A stretch of 40,743 bases of DNA from Rhizophlyctis rosea (lineage: Eukaryota > Chytridiomycota > Chytridiomycetes > Rhizophlyctidales > Rhizophlyctidaceae): contig JADGJC010000296.1 in NCBI GenBank assembly GCA_027596075.1, positions 2,575 to 43,317 on the forward strand, given 5' to 3'. The position numbers and the translations under genes are program-made. The stretch's first letter is position 1. The number at the start of each line of letters is the position of its first letter. The notes beneath the pieces were generated by a model. It saw only the letters and a program-made list of their open reading frames with translations. It ran no database searches and had not been told where the DNA came from. Positions 10,242-21,711 of this stretch are shown one piece after another.

Positions 10242-11810
10242 ATGGAAGACGTATTTGCAAAATTAGCGATATCGGGAGGTAAGCTGCGACCCGGTTCCCC
10301 TGCTCTTGGCGGTACTACAGACTGCCGAGAACTATACTCATACGTTCTCCAATTCCCAGCCACTATGGTTGGCAAAGCAGCCTTCTCAATGGCGACCAAC
10401 ATGGCCATAAAACAAGTCTCCGCCTACGTCTCAACACGCGCCACCTCTATTACCTCCACCCCATCAAAGCCGTCAGCACAAGAGCCAGAACCCCAAACCC
10501 TGACGAAGAAGCTCCAAACCCTTCAACGAACCCTGACACATCGTCTAGCTGTCGTAGCACCCGCAATAGACCTCTGTTCCGTAGTTGCGGCTCGAGGCGG
10601 CAGTGCCGGCGTGGAAGCCGTCCTCCAACTCGGCCAAAAAGTGCAAAAGAAGCTCGACCATCTTGGCAATCGCATATCCTCCACTTTGCAAGAAGGTGAC
10701 GTGGGAAACAGCGTGACGGAAGAACTCGTGAAGGATGTTCAAGAGGTTTTGGAGGAGGTGGAGGGGTTGGTCCCGTTGCTCCAGCTGACGTTACAGACGA
10801 GCGGGGCGTACATGGGGGCGAAGATGCCTGCCGGCATTGGACCAGGAAGGCTGATGCGGGCCAGTGCAGCGTTAGTAAAGTCCCGAGAAGAACTTGAGAA
10901 ATCAGGCAGGAAGAGCGCAATCCGTGTCGGAGAGGACTTCGGGATCAAGTTCTATCTTCTTTTCACGGGCAGTTCGCGCAAAAGCGGGGTAGATTGGACC
11001 TGGAAAGAAGAATTCGCCAAAGGGGTTGCCAAAGTCGAGAGAGTCAGCAGCACGGGAGGTGACGAACAGGAAATACTCTACGACCTGAAAATCGTAGAAG
11101 ATCTCAATGACGGTCGATACCACGAGGAAACAGAAGGGCAACCCCTCCCCGCTGATAAGCTCTTCCCCGGGCGCGAACGAACAATCCAAGTGACAGACAT
11201 CAAAAGGATGTACTACGCCGTCGCAGGTAGTCTGTTGAACATCGAAGAGTCGCGCAGTCCGGTTCTCGTGATCAAGGTTGTGCACGAGCGGGAGGAGGAC
11301 CATCAAGATGATACGGAAGGAGGGGAATCTCCTTTTAGAGAGTCCAGCGGGTCGTATGCGCCAGAGTGGTTTGCGCTAGAGTCATACAGTGTGGAAGAGG
11401 ATGATGATGAAGGCAATGTATCCGGAGACTCCGACTCGGATGACGACGAAGCACAGCCTCAAACTGCATCCCATTCTCCTCCTCCTCCATCTCCTCCCAC
11501 CTCTCAATCCGCCTCGCACCTCAGCCTCCTCGAACACATCCTCCGCCTCGCCTCGCTAGAAATGTGCGAGCAGAAATCACACCTCGACATCCCCGACGAC
11601 AAAATCAATTTGTATCTAGCAAATGAAGCGAAGGGTGGGAACTCCGCAGGGGTTGCAGGAGGTGCACGCGAGGGGTCGGGGTACGTGCCTTTGCATTCGG
11701 TTGGACGCACTCGAAAAGGCGGGAGCGGGAGTCGGACGGGATTGGATACCCCTTCGGGTGGGAAAGGAGGCAAGAAGTTTAGTGATAGGTTGACTGAAGT
11801 CGATGGATAG
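10242..11810 (+). CDS. RanGTP-binding protein, Yrb30-like
   Basis: Resembles the fungal RanGTP-binding family of yeast Yrb30, which binds Ran-GTP and acts in nucleocytoplasmic transport. Exons 10242-10278 and 10360-11810 give 495 residues. The N-terminus MEDVFAKLAISG joins across the intron to ATMVGKAAFSMATN, matching the family's short amphipathic start. Further family-like stretches are LAVVAPAIDLCSVVAARGG, LVPLLQLTLQTSGAYMGAKM and GPGRLMRASAALV, then IKFYLLFTGS. The C-terminal third has an acidic Asp/Glu/Ser tract (about residues 370-410) and a Gly/Ser/Arg-rich tail. I chose the ATG at 10242 over the in-frame one at 10158 because only it gives the family start. The 81-bp intron is a multiple of three and stop-free, so its retention would add 27 residues. 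Assignment is from remembered family pattern, not a search. Confidence 0.8.
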   Translation: MEDVFAKLAISGGKLRPGSPALGGTTDCRELYSYVLQFPATMVGKAAFSMATNMAIKQVSAYVSTRATSITSTPSKPSAQEPEPQTLTKKLQTLQRTLTHRLAVVAPAIDLCSVVAARGGSAGVEAVLQLGQKVQKKLDHLGNRISSTLQEGDVGNSVTEELVKDVQEVLEEVEGLVPLLQLTLQTSGAYMGAKMPAGIGPGRLMRASAALVKSREELEKSGRKSAIRVGEDFGIKFYLLFTGSSRKSGVDWTWKEEFAKGVAKVERVSSTGGDEQEILYDLKIVEDLNDGRYHEETEGQPLPADKLFPGRERTIQVTDIKRMYYAVAGSLLNIEESRSPVLVIKVVHEREEDHQDDTEGGESPFRESSGSYAPEWFALESYSVEEDDDEGNVSGDSDSDDDEAQPQTASHSPPPPSPPTSQSASHLSLLEHILRLASLEMCEQKSHLDIPDDKINLYLANEAKGGNSAGVAGGAREGSGYVPLHSVGRTRKGGSGSRTGLDTPSGGKGGKKFSDRLTEVDG

Positions 11811-13349
11811 GTGTAGAACTTCTCAATTTATTCAGAGTAGATAGTATAGCATTGCATGTGTACCATTCCCATATCGAGCATTTGAGGATCATAGCCCCTT
11901 AGCATAGCATCCATCACGTCTGCATACATTTTTCATCTTGTAAATATACTCAACAACTCCATCGTTCCAAATGCGATCTGTAGTGAATTCATTCCATACG
12001 GATAGCAGCCAAGGATCGAACACCAAGGTTGGTCTTATCCCGCTGAATTAACAAATCGCCCCAGTCCGTTCAAACGCGTTGAAAGAGGTGTTGTATGAAG
12101 TGGTGAACCGGCATTTGATTTCTGCAATGAAACTGGGCTCGTTGACTGCGCATGTCTCATGTGCCACATAACAGCAACACGATCATAGTTGTTGATGTTT
12201 GACAAATCATAAAATGGTCCTTGACGGACGTCCGATCAGAAATTCCAACCAGATCATAATGTTGCGGATTTTGGGAAATGGAATGCTCTACGCAAGGCTA
12301 TGCGTGCGTATCCAAGAACTCCCAAGTTCCCAGCCTCAGTCGTGATCATTTTCAGCGCACACATGGCATTGGGGCTACACATCATTGCGAGCCTACGCAA
12401 TGAACTTAATGACGTGTGATTCACTTGATTCAGTGTGAGACACTTTGAAGTCTGAATGACATCTTGATAAACCACTTAAACCGTATTGAGTTTGTCAGTC
12501 CAAAGAAGCATTGTACTCGAGGATGGATGCGCGGAATGGCAGTCCCATGGTGACAAGGTAGTAAGCAATCCCAAACAGCATTGCATGGTTGTGCAAGAAG
12601 ACGGGAGGTAAATAGCCTGGAGAGAAATTCAGACAGGGTGCTGAATGTGGCGAATTCCTGACGCGGTCCACAGGTCCCCGGCCATTTTAGACACTAGTAT
12701 GCGGCATGCATGCACACTGCATCACTCCATGACGCACTCAAACAAGTACTTCGCCTTCGAAACCAGGCTCCTGGTGGCAGAGAGCTCAAGAATGTTATTG
12801 GAATATGGTTGGGAAGGGCCGCACCGTAGTGTCTCCATGTCGAAACCCCGCACCTCAAACCTTGGAGCAAAGGTACGGTCACATGCAACATGTCCAACAT
12901 GCTGATATGACAGCAAAACCGCCCCTTCATCACCTGAGTCAAGCGCTCATAAACCCAATAGTCCGCAATTCCTCGAAAAAAAATAAAATGAAATAGCCCC
13001 AAGAACACACGAACAATCGAACAATCGAAAGAAGACAAAAACGGGCGCGGAATGGAGGCTCGGACATTTCGGAGGTGCTGCGCGTAGCACAAAACCCCAT
13101 AAAAGCATCGAAGGGCGCAAGGTACCGTGTTACGTACCCAATACCTCGAAACGCGCCCAGGCGCAGAGGCCGTCACCCCAAAAGAAAAAGTTGGCGGCTG
13201 GTCAAATCCCTTGCCAAGTTGCTACCCCTGGCGAATGCATGACAAAATATAAACACTCACCAAACGTCATGTCGCCCTCTTTCAAAACCACCTTCTCGCT
13301 CCTCCCTGCGCCTCCATCATCCTCAAACCCGCCGCTCAAACAAACAAAA
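11811..13349. other. Intergenic region, no gene seen
   Basis: About 1.5 kb between the YRB30-like gene and the expansin-like gene. Open frames here are short, on both strands, and show no domain or splice continuity. The last 100 bp become C/T-rich with a CAAACAAACAAAAATG start context, as expected for the expansin gene leader. Confidence 0.5.
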
Positions 13350-14463
13350 ATGCGCTTCTCTCTCCTCTCCACCCTCCTAGTCGCCCTCCCATCCGCAACC
13401 CTTGCAATCAGCGGCAGCGGTCGGACATCATACTATGGTCTCGATCAGTCGAGCGGTGATGCCTCCCCTCAAGTAAAGACAGGATCTTGCGGTATCCCTA
13501 CGAACAAAGTTCCTTGGCAGTTTGCTGCATTGGTAAGTTTTCGCCTACGTTGTTGCTGGGTGATGGGGAGAGTTGCATCGGGTTTGTGGGTAGAGTCGTA
13601 TTCGGTCGCGAGCATCGAAGTGAATCGTGTCGTTGGACACGGTCGTTTTGTTTACCTCACATAGTTTGTTTACAAACAAATCACCTGCTACCTGCGATCA
13701 CTGACATCGACATCTCAATATTGTGCAGAACGCTCCAACATACGATGGTGGTTCACACTGCGGCAAATGTATCAAGCTTACATATAGCGGCCGCTCAACC
13801 GTGCTTCAAATCGTCGACGAATGCCCCGAATGCAAAGAGGGTCAGCTTGATATCTGTAAGTCTTTCCGAATGACACATCACGATGTGCAATATCACTAAT
13901 CAATAAACGCTATCCCATCCTTCAGCCTTCAACTCCTTCGCAGTTTTGGCCGGAAGTAAATCCGCCGCTGAGAGCTTGGGCCTGATCCAAACCACATGGT
14001 ACGGAACGACGTGTTTGCTCCCCTCCGTATGTGAAATGCTAATCCGCATATTCACAGGTCGGAAGTCGATTGTTCCGAACTCGGAAGCGACGGCAGCAGC
14101 AGCAACCAAGACACCAAACCCACCACCACCAACCCCCCTCCTCCCAAACCCACCACCACTACCACCGCAACGACAACCACCACAACAACAACCACAATCA
14201 TCACAACCACCTCCACCAGTACCATCCCCCCCACCACCACCAGCACAATCATCGCCCCAACCAGCACCAGCACATCAACTGGCGCAACCGATACCACCCC
14301 CACCAATACGGCCAACCCGGATAATAAAACCGGATCCCAAGTCAATGTCGCTGGATTAGCCACTGACCGTTCCGCATCCGCCGGATCTACAACTTCCATC
14401 CCGTCGAAGTACGCATTGTGTCTTTCAAGCTTGGTCGTCGCGGGACTTTTGTTCAGGAGATAG
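13350..14463 (+). CDS. Expansin-like GPI-anchored wall protein
   Basis: A secreted protein with one expansin/RlpA-type double-psi beta-barrel, likely acting non-enzymatically on wall polysaccharide. Exons 13350-13532, 13729-13855, 13926-13998 and 14058-14463 give 262 residues. Residues 1-19 (MRFSLLSTLLVALPSATLA) are a signal peptide. The barrel spans about 22-130: GRTSYYGLDQSSGDA, GSCGIP, GGSHCGKCIKLTY, then VDECPECKEGQLDIS, the expansin D-x-C-x-x-C-x-x-G-x-L-D-x-S pattern, and QTTWSEVDC. The expansin C-terminal carbohydrate-binding domain is absent. Residues about 140-240 are a Thr/Ser/Pro/Asn linker, probably O-glycosylated, and the end (SKYALCLSSLVVAGLLFRR) is a hydrophobic tail suited to GPI attachment. 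It could be a loosenin-type or barwin-like protein instead; the substrate is unknown. Confidence 0.88.
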
Positions 14464-15539
14464 GAGAGGGCTGAACTTTTGTAGATAGTTGTAGATAGTT
14501 TTTTTTAATATCAGAGTAATACTATAGATGCGTTCCGCAAGTTCATTGTGAAACCGATGTGGAGCGTGGGTGAGGGACACTTCATGCAGGAGGTGAAGGA
14601 TACGGACTTGTGTGCTGATTCTCCACCCGAAGGTCAAAAACACAGCAAATGACAAAGATCGCGCTTTACATCCGTGGCGATGTTTGTCCAATGCCACTTC
14701 ATGAAAATCACATCGAGACATTTCTTTTGGAAGCTTACTTCCCCAACATTCGCTAAACCAGGCGTTGCAGAAGGTGGCTTGCTGCTTTGATTCTGCCGCA
14801 CAGTCCTCTATGTTTGTTTACATTTCGTTCTTTTTGAAACCAACTCGCTCTATCCAGCTGCACACCACCAGGTCAATAACTTTACCCATCGCATGGTCCC
14901 CGCCGTGCGGGCACAGAAATCCAGCATATTTTGCGGTTACCAGAGGATCTCCAACTGCCAGACTGTGATCTGCACCATGGTTTGACAGAATTTAAGCGAC
15001 TTTGCCGCCACCATGGATCAAATCATGCGGATCATGTCATTGATGTCACACAATCCTCAGTGTACGGATTCGTCATTGTACAAGCCCAGCTGTCCTACCC
15101 CTGTGTTACAAATGGCATGTTGCCCGTGGTGCAACAACAGTGACACCAAATTTTGGTGTGACTTTTGTCTTCCCTTAATGTGGATATTGATAAGACCAAA
15201 TTAGGCAGACTTTGATCTCCGTGAATTATGCGGAAATTCGTCTCACCATGGGATTATTGTGGTCTGACTGGTGTGCAATGTGCTGTCCTCACAAATTAAC
15301 TAGGTTCGTGGTGTAGAAGGTGTGGAGAACTGACACCTCGCGTCAGAGAGACAACTTTCTTCAGATACAGCGCTTCCCTACCTGTTTCCTTTCCGAGCAC
15401 GCCGTCAACTCAGCTCTTGGCCAAAGTACACAGCGTCTCAGCTCCCTCCAGCCCCCCTCACTGACGAACTTGACAGGTCGACACACTCCTCCACAACCCC
15501 AACCTCACGTATCAATACTTGACAGTTTGACATAAAAAT
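14464..15539. other. Intergenic region, no gene seen
   Basis: About 1.1 kb between the expansin-like gene and paralogue A. Open frames are short and unsupported. The final 200 bp are C/T-rich and end in ATAAAAATATGG, likely the leader of paralogue A. Confidence 0.5.
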
Positions 15540-16623
15540 ATGGGGTTGATGGTAAGTACTTTGCTGATCGTATCGCAATACACGGACAATGCAGTGCTGA
15601 CGTTTGTCCCACCACATAGCAAATGTCCCTCTCCTCCCTCTCCGCCGAACTACGATCAAAAATCTACCATGAATTCCTCTATTCCGCCGGCACCCCCACC
15701 CACTACCTCCCCTTCCGCGCATCCTGCAAAGAATTCCACACCCACCTCCACATCCACCTCACAACAAACCACCTTCCCAACTTCTGCATCGAATTGACCC
15801 TCTACTCCGACCTAGCCAACATGTCACACCCCGACCCCGAATCCCCCTTGTGCCCCGCTGCCCTCCGGCAATACGTCCTTCCCAAACTAGCACGTCATTG
15901 GACGCGCTGCAAAACAGAAGAAGAACAACTCGACGCATACGAAGACGCCCTCCAAATGATAGAACGGGGCGGTCATTATTTGGAAGATTCCATAGAGGAC
16001 ATCCTGGAGGACGAGGACTTGAGTATGTGGAGTCCCGTGTTTTGCGATGATGATTACAACATTGGAAACAGGGAGATCGTTTACGCCATGTTTGGAGAGT
16101 GGGTGGAGATGGACCTTTGCGCCCATCATGAGGGTGATTGGGGACCTATGCGGTGGCTCTTACATTCCCACGTGGATGGGAAAAGGGGCATTTTTAAATG
16201 TAGCGACAACGTGACTCCGTTCATTGTGGGGAGGAGGTGGGTCACGGTAGAAGTTAAAGGGAGAATGGTCGATATGAAGCCGCGCACCTCTATCGTTGGT
16301 GAGAAGCGCTTCAATTTCGAACACCCGGAAAGAGGATAGGGGATTGCCAGGGGTACTATGATACAGAGAGCGAAGATGAAGACGAGAAGGGCAATGCGGA
16401 AGATTTCAGCGGGCGGAGAACGTGGCAGACCATGGGTGCGGATGGGGATACGATTGATTACAGTATTGAAGTTCAGGATGATGAAGACGATACCGAGGCC
16501 GAGGAGGATCCGGAGCAAGAACATGAGCGAGATGAGGATGACGCGGATGATGAGGAAGATGAGATGGAGGGGAGCTACCGGCAACGCAAGAAGAACCAGA
16601 AGGACATATTATGCCCTTTATGA
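15540..16623 (+). pseudogene. F-box-like family, paralogue A (one frameshift)
   Basis: Member of the four-gene family described under paralogue D. A mini-exon ATG GGG TTG ATG (15540-15551) is followed by a GT-AG intron and exon 2 from 15620. The N-terminus SLSSLSAELRSKIYHEFL resembles an F-box, then LPFRASCKEF. The shared core appears as MFGEWVEMD, HVDGKRGIFKCSDNV and FNFEHPERG. At 16337-16339 the frame meets TAG, while one frame over the family's acidic tail continues (ESEDEDEKGNAEDFSG, then GADGDTIDYSIEV) to 16623. Loss of one T in a GGATTAGGG context would explain this, because B and C read GRGL at the same place. The family's last block is missing or shortened. Either a young pseudogene, a 243-residue truncated protein, or an assembly indel. 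Confidence 0.75.
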
Positions 16624-16884
16624 AATGCACTTGGGACAATCGTTCCTCTTCCACAGCGGTCTGTCTGCGACCATCTGGGTCACTCTGATGCAACTTCATC
16701 ACCGACGTCTCCACACGAGACTTATATATAAATATATCCTCACTACAACTACATGCACAATCTATCTATTCCATCAAAGAACTTAAACGCCGCTGCATCC
16801 CTTTCCTGCTCATCTCTCCACCAACCGTGCATCAAGTACCTCTTTTCCAACTGTTTTCAAAATTCGACCCCTCACCGGCCCACA

Positions 16885-19406
16885 TCATTCCTCCCTCCTC
16901 CCCAACAAAGCAATCAACGCATCCCTCTGTATCTTCGCAACCTGATATTCCCGGTTCGGCCCTTCAAGATGACGCCCATTCTTCACAACCGTCACAACCG
17001 CATTTTTCCCTATCCCAGATGGCACCGCAGTTGCCACCGACGAAGGCACTGTCGCAGCAATGCCCCGCGCATGCGCGATGCCGTCACATTCTACGACGAG
17101 CGTGCGTTCCGGGCCCTCAGGAAGGTTCTAACCACTGAATTAATCGTCTTTGATGACAGGAACGAAGAGGGGATGGACCAGGTTTCCGGCGGAGATGTGG
17201 ACGGGAGGGATGCGATCCGCATTTCGACAAGACGACGCAGTGGAGTGGATGAGAGATTGCGGTCATTCCATATTGCCCGGAAAGATGGGTTATTGACTAT
17301 GGTTGACACGAGGTTTGGTGTGTCATGGTCAGTTGATAAATCTGCGATTTTGGAGACCCATCGATCCAAAGCAGGTACGGTGGCCTGATTGGCGAAAACG
17401 ACAGTAATCTCCGGCAAGTCGTCCAAAATGGAGGGGTATATGGCTCTGTCCAGTAGGTATCGCTAGCAATGACCGCGATCCTTTGTACCAGAGGCTCCAA
17501 CCCCGGATAACGCTGTAACCTGAAAGCAAAATGGAGCCACATGCATATCTCTTGCAGAGCGAGTTCCTTGCAATTGTCTTCCAGGTTCTTCAAGGGTCCA
17601 CCAAAAGTCTCCTCCCATCCCCAACGCTCGAGGCATTTGGCAATAGCTGTCATAACCTTGGTTGACATCTTGGCCGGGCCGTCAGAATCAAACAGAGTGG
17701 AATCGATTACGGGCTTCTTTCCTCCAAAGTGAAAGGGAAAGAACTTCAATACTTGTTGAGCATCTGTCGTACAGTCGGTCACAACGCAAGCGTGGAGGAT
17801 TTTGGCCGTTGCGTCCGTGAGGGAAAGGAATGGAGGCCAAAGCAGGGTAAATTCCATGATCCTACTTAAACTTTCAGGGGCGGTCCCGTCACGCCGTGCA
17901 ACCTGAAGTCGATTGCAATCAGCACACACGTACGCGCACAGGAGAAGCAACCCAGAAAGGATTACACTCACCGACTGTTCAAGTGAATCAACATGCTGAA
18001 GGAATTTCCGTGATTGAAGCAAGCTCCATGTACGGGAAGCAGGCCAGACCACCAGCACGGCTCGATAATACCGATAGGTCAACGTACCCCCCTCGTTCCC
18101 CATGTAATCTTCCAACTCCCGATCATCCGGTCGGGCCTGTGCAAACAAATCTCCCCCCTCTTCATCCTCCCACACTATTTCCCTCTTCGGGTCCACCCCC
18201 ACTCTTTTGACAAAAGCCGCCGTGTCATCCCCTCCGTACAGGACGCAGTCGCGAGTTTCCGTCGTTGACTCCTCCACTTCATCCATGCTGTAATCCGATG
18301 GGGTTGCCCTCGTCGGAATCGGGATAATCGTCATAATCGTAGTGTGAATAACCGTACCGCCGGCGCTTATAGCTGTGCCTATAGCCTCCACTGGCTGATC
18401 CGATCTCAACTTTCTCAAGGAGAACGAGGCATGCCGAAAGAGGTTGTGATCCACCATGCGGGTGCGCGAAGGCATGCGCAATACCGGCATCCCTTCCCTT
18501 CAAATTCCCGAAGCTAAGCTTGGTGGGGGTATATCGGTGGTCAAGTTTGAAGGCAAGTTTGCGTAAGGTTGTCGAACCGGTTCCTAAGCCCTTTTCCCAT
18601 TGCTGAGTGATACTGGCTATGATAGTGGGGTCGACGCTTTCTACTGGAGTGGGACGCGCTGCTGCGCATGTCTGGATCAGGTTGTAGATAAGGCATAGGC
18701 GGTGGCCACTTGTGAGGGGTTTGAGTTCATGTTCCAAGTCGCAGAAAAAGGCTGCGTAGAATATGCCGTCTTCGCTGATTGTAATTCCGAGTGATTGGGA
18801 CCGGGAACTCCAAACGGCGAAATGGAAGACTCACCTCTCTTCATCAAATTTGAACACCTCAGTTTCTCCCTTGTGTCTTATGTGAAGGCCGCCACCCTCA
18901 TGTTTGGACGGCAGTTGGACGACGAGCGTTGCAAACATGCCTGGTTCTTTTTCTGAGTCTCGGTGTGTGACGAAGAACCCGCCCTCCTCGTAATAAACCA
19001 CTTTGTACAGGTTGGCGCCCAGAGTCACTTTCAGCTTCCTGGTATCGTCACAAAGCCCCAACTTTGGCGCGACCTCTTTCCGCACAAGTTTCCGGATGGC
19101 ACGATCCCAATCAGATGTAAGTCGAACTTTCTCCGGACCAACTTGCCACGCCTTCCGGACGTTGACGTCCACAATGGTGTCTGAACCTTTCCCAAAAGGT
19201 GCAACCTCGCATACTGCTTTGATAGATGCTGCTTGTTCCCTGCACAGTGGGAAGGCCACGCGACCGACGCCGTCTATGGTCAGGTGGAGGAGAGGAGAGA
19301 GGGTGTCTGACGGACCGTCGCCGGTTGCGAATGCGCCCGGCGCGGATATCTGGGAGAGGACGTCACGGAAGGACGCCTTTAAGGCTTCATCATCTGGAGT
19401 TGACAT
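16885..19406 (-). pseudogene. 2-oxoglutarate/Fe(II) oxygenase, P4H-like, two frameshifts
   Basis: Member of the large prolyl-4-hydroxylase-like dioxygenase family found in fungi; such enzymes hydroxylate a substrate using Fe(II), O2 and 2-oxoglutarate. Exons: 19406-18835, 18774-18358, 18287-17972, 17902-16885. The iron site is visible as HRDSEKEPGMFATLVVQLPS (H and D ligands) and LEHELKPLTSGHRL (second His, then Arg for 2-oxoglutarate). The C-terminal domain is also family-like, ending in ETWSIPSSF, FLRGPERT, CDGIAHARG and GIGKNAVVTVVKNGR. Reading through it requires two -1 shifts, near 17425-17432 and in the CCC run at 17114-17116. With those corrected the length is 774 residues, normal for the family. 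The 69-bp intron 17971-17903 is stop-free and a multiple of three. The dioxygenase core itself is intact, so a shorter active protein is possible. Confidence 0.78.
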
Positions 19407-20389
19407 GTTCTCCAGCTGTTGACAGGTTGGGGTTCACCATCACAAGGAAGACTTCTGGTGGGTTTTCAACTTTTTCCATGCCGGACCTTCAGTTTGGATG
19501 GTCACACAAGTCGGACTCGTCTGTACGGAATCGAACATATTGGTTGGTAACTGTAGTAAGGGTCCTAGGTCGTCCAAAAACCCTCGGGAAAACGCCATAC
19601 ATAGGCTCGTGGTGAAGTAACGGGCAAACAATGCAAATACCTGCACTGTACAAGTAACTACGAGTCAAATGACAATCCCCCGATGATTCTTATAACCTCT
19701 GGATTCCCCAAATTCGCACTCGTTGGAGCGTGAAGCATGTTCCGTACCACTGCGAACGTCCTTCATACTTTGAGAGATTTTGGAAACCTCGCTGCGACAT
19801 GTCTTTTGGACGGGTGAGACGGCTCTGTAACTTACCTGAGATCGTTTCCAGACAAATTACGTCGAGTTCCAATTTGCAGCTTTCCGAGTCGTGCATCCAG
19901 CATCAACTCAAGAGATGGTCACAGATATGCGATAATATAAGTGTAAGGAGAGTACTAATAACACGAATCATCTCAGCTCCTCATGTAAAATGGAACTACT
20001 GCGCCTCTGCGGGTGTGGGTAGGAGTGGTAGGGTATGTTTGTTTACTGATGATCGCAACATCGCTATGTTTGACCCTCAGATCGATGGCACATCGCGACT
20101 TGCCAGTCCAATTCCTGCCCCCTTCGGGTGTGGGGCATTGTTGACCGAATTGCAACCACGCCATACTAAAATTTGCTGCTGAAAACGTGTTGAAAAGAGG
20201 GCGGTCGCACTTATACCAGCAGTAATCTGTACAATTCAACAGTGAGTGCCACGTTTGAATTTGATTGGTTCGCAGTCCTACACCATACTGAAGTTGGAAT
20301 CAAAAGGGTTTCCTGCTCCAATTTACTTGAAGTTCTTGCCTCTGGCGACATCAACTCAGATTCACTTACGAAGCACAGTCTGTGAAGAC
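19407..20389. other. Intergenic region, divergent promoters
   Basis: About 1 kb between the oxygenase (minus) and paralogue B (plus). Open frames, including one of 150 codons (19730-20182), show no domain, are rich in rare residues and have no splice partner, so no gene is called. The region should hold both promoters. Confidence 0.45.
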
Positions 20390-21711
20390 ATGAATCCCGA
20401 TGTACGTGCATCCCTGATAGTATGGTTGCCCTTTCAATCTCGCACTAACATGGACCCATGTCTCAGCAATTTCCGTTCGACGATCTACCTTAAGAATTAC
20501 GCATCCAAATATGCAACGAGTTCCTCTCCACCGCCCCTCCAACCGATTTCCTTCCCTTTCGCGCAGCCTGCAAATACTTCTTCAAGTATTTCCCCACCTA
20601 TATCCTTCCAAAACACCTTCCCAATTTCCGCTTGGAGTTAACCTGCACATGTAATTGGAGGGGCGGAGATGACGCAGAGGAGTACATACATGCTCTCTCA
20701 CAATATGTCATTCCGGAGCTGGGACGTCACCACGAAAAGTGTCGGACAGTCCAAGAGCGCGGGGAAGAGTTTGGAAGCGCACTCAGAGAGATGGAAAGTG
20801 AAAGTCACTGGCACCCTTCGTTGTCTATCAGCACGCTGGTTGCTACCCAAGATTTCACCGACTGGAGGCACGTTTTCGATGCTTTCTACGGTGACACCCT
20901 AGAGCGCACTGGGCCCAATCAGTCCATCTGGGAAGCCATGTTTGGGAAATGGGCTACGGCGTGCACCTTTGGAGATCCGGAATGTCTATTTGAACCAGGG
21001 TGGCAATTAACGTGGTTCTTGTACCCGCATATTGAAGGGGGAAAGGTCATATTCCGGTGTCAGGATAACGTTGTTCCACTTGGGATCGGGTGGCAATGGG
21101 TTACGGTCAAATTGACAGCAACCGGTCTTGGCTTAAAGAACGACACCATTCCCCTTATCCATCGAAAACGTTTGATCTTCAAGCAGCCAGGACGCGGTTT
21201 AGTTGATTCTCCAGAATCTGGAGATTGGGATGAAGTTATTGAAGACGATGACAGCGAGGACGCAAACTCCTTCCCCGGTTGGAAGGCATGGCCTGGCATT
21301 AGTGTGGACGGAGACAAAATGTATGATAGCTTTGAAGATGAGGTGGAGGAGGGAAGAAAAGGGAGAAGGAAGGGGAAAGGCGGCAAGGGCAAAGGAAAGA
21401 AGGCAATGAGGCCAGAAGAGGGAGCAACACCGGCAGGACCATCGACCTCCCCCGGCAATCCCGATGCAACGATTACTCACAATATTAGATGCGGTTTGCG
21501 AGGCAAAGTAACAGAAGACGTTTCAGCTGTCAGCTTCAATCATGTTGAAAAGGATTTACACTATGTTGTTTTGGATATCCTGCGGCTTTTGGTGAAGGAG
21601 GAGCTTTGGCGAAATCCTCGCCCACCACCACCGAAACCAATAAAAAGGGCGAGCAAAGCAAAGACCGCGAAATCGATTCCCAAGAAAAGCGGGAAACGAG
21701 CAAAACGGTGA
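20390..21711 (+). pseudogene. F-box-like family, paralogue B (in-frame stop)
   Basis: A mini-exon ATG AAT CCC GAT (20390-20401) is followed by a 65-bp intron and exon 2 from 20467. Eight codons into exon 2 (QFPFDDLP) comes TAA at 20491-20493, exactly where D and C read LPDxL or LPDEF. After it the frame is open for over 400 codons: ELRIQICNEFLSTAP, LPFRAACKYF, the core MFGKWATACTFGDPECL, LYPHIEGGKVIFRCQDNV, and the last block GLRGKVTEDVSAVSFNHVEK. The tail is basic (KPIKRASKAKTAKS...). I found no alternative acceptor or start that bypasses the stop in phase. It may be a very young pseudogene, a polymorphic stop, or a protein started far downstream without the F-box-like part. Confidence 0.75.

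Noticed and set aside
11990..12070. Possible reverse-strand tRNA T-arm (GTTCGATCC)
   Set aside because: No matching stem, D-arm or anticodon arm could be folded around it.
14070..14399. His/Asn-rich plus frame and Val-rich minus frame
   Set aside because: Shadows of the Thr-rich linker of the expansin-like protein.
16753..17388. 211-codon plus-strand open frame
   Set aside because: Antisense to the C-terminal domain of the oxygenase, which is recognisable on the minus strand.
18288..18357. A third frameshift in the oxygenase near 18310
   Set aside because: A 70-bp GT-AG intron with matching phase explains the frame change.
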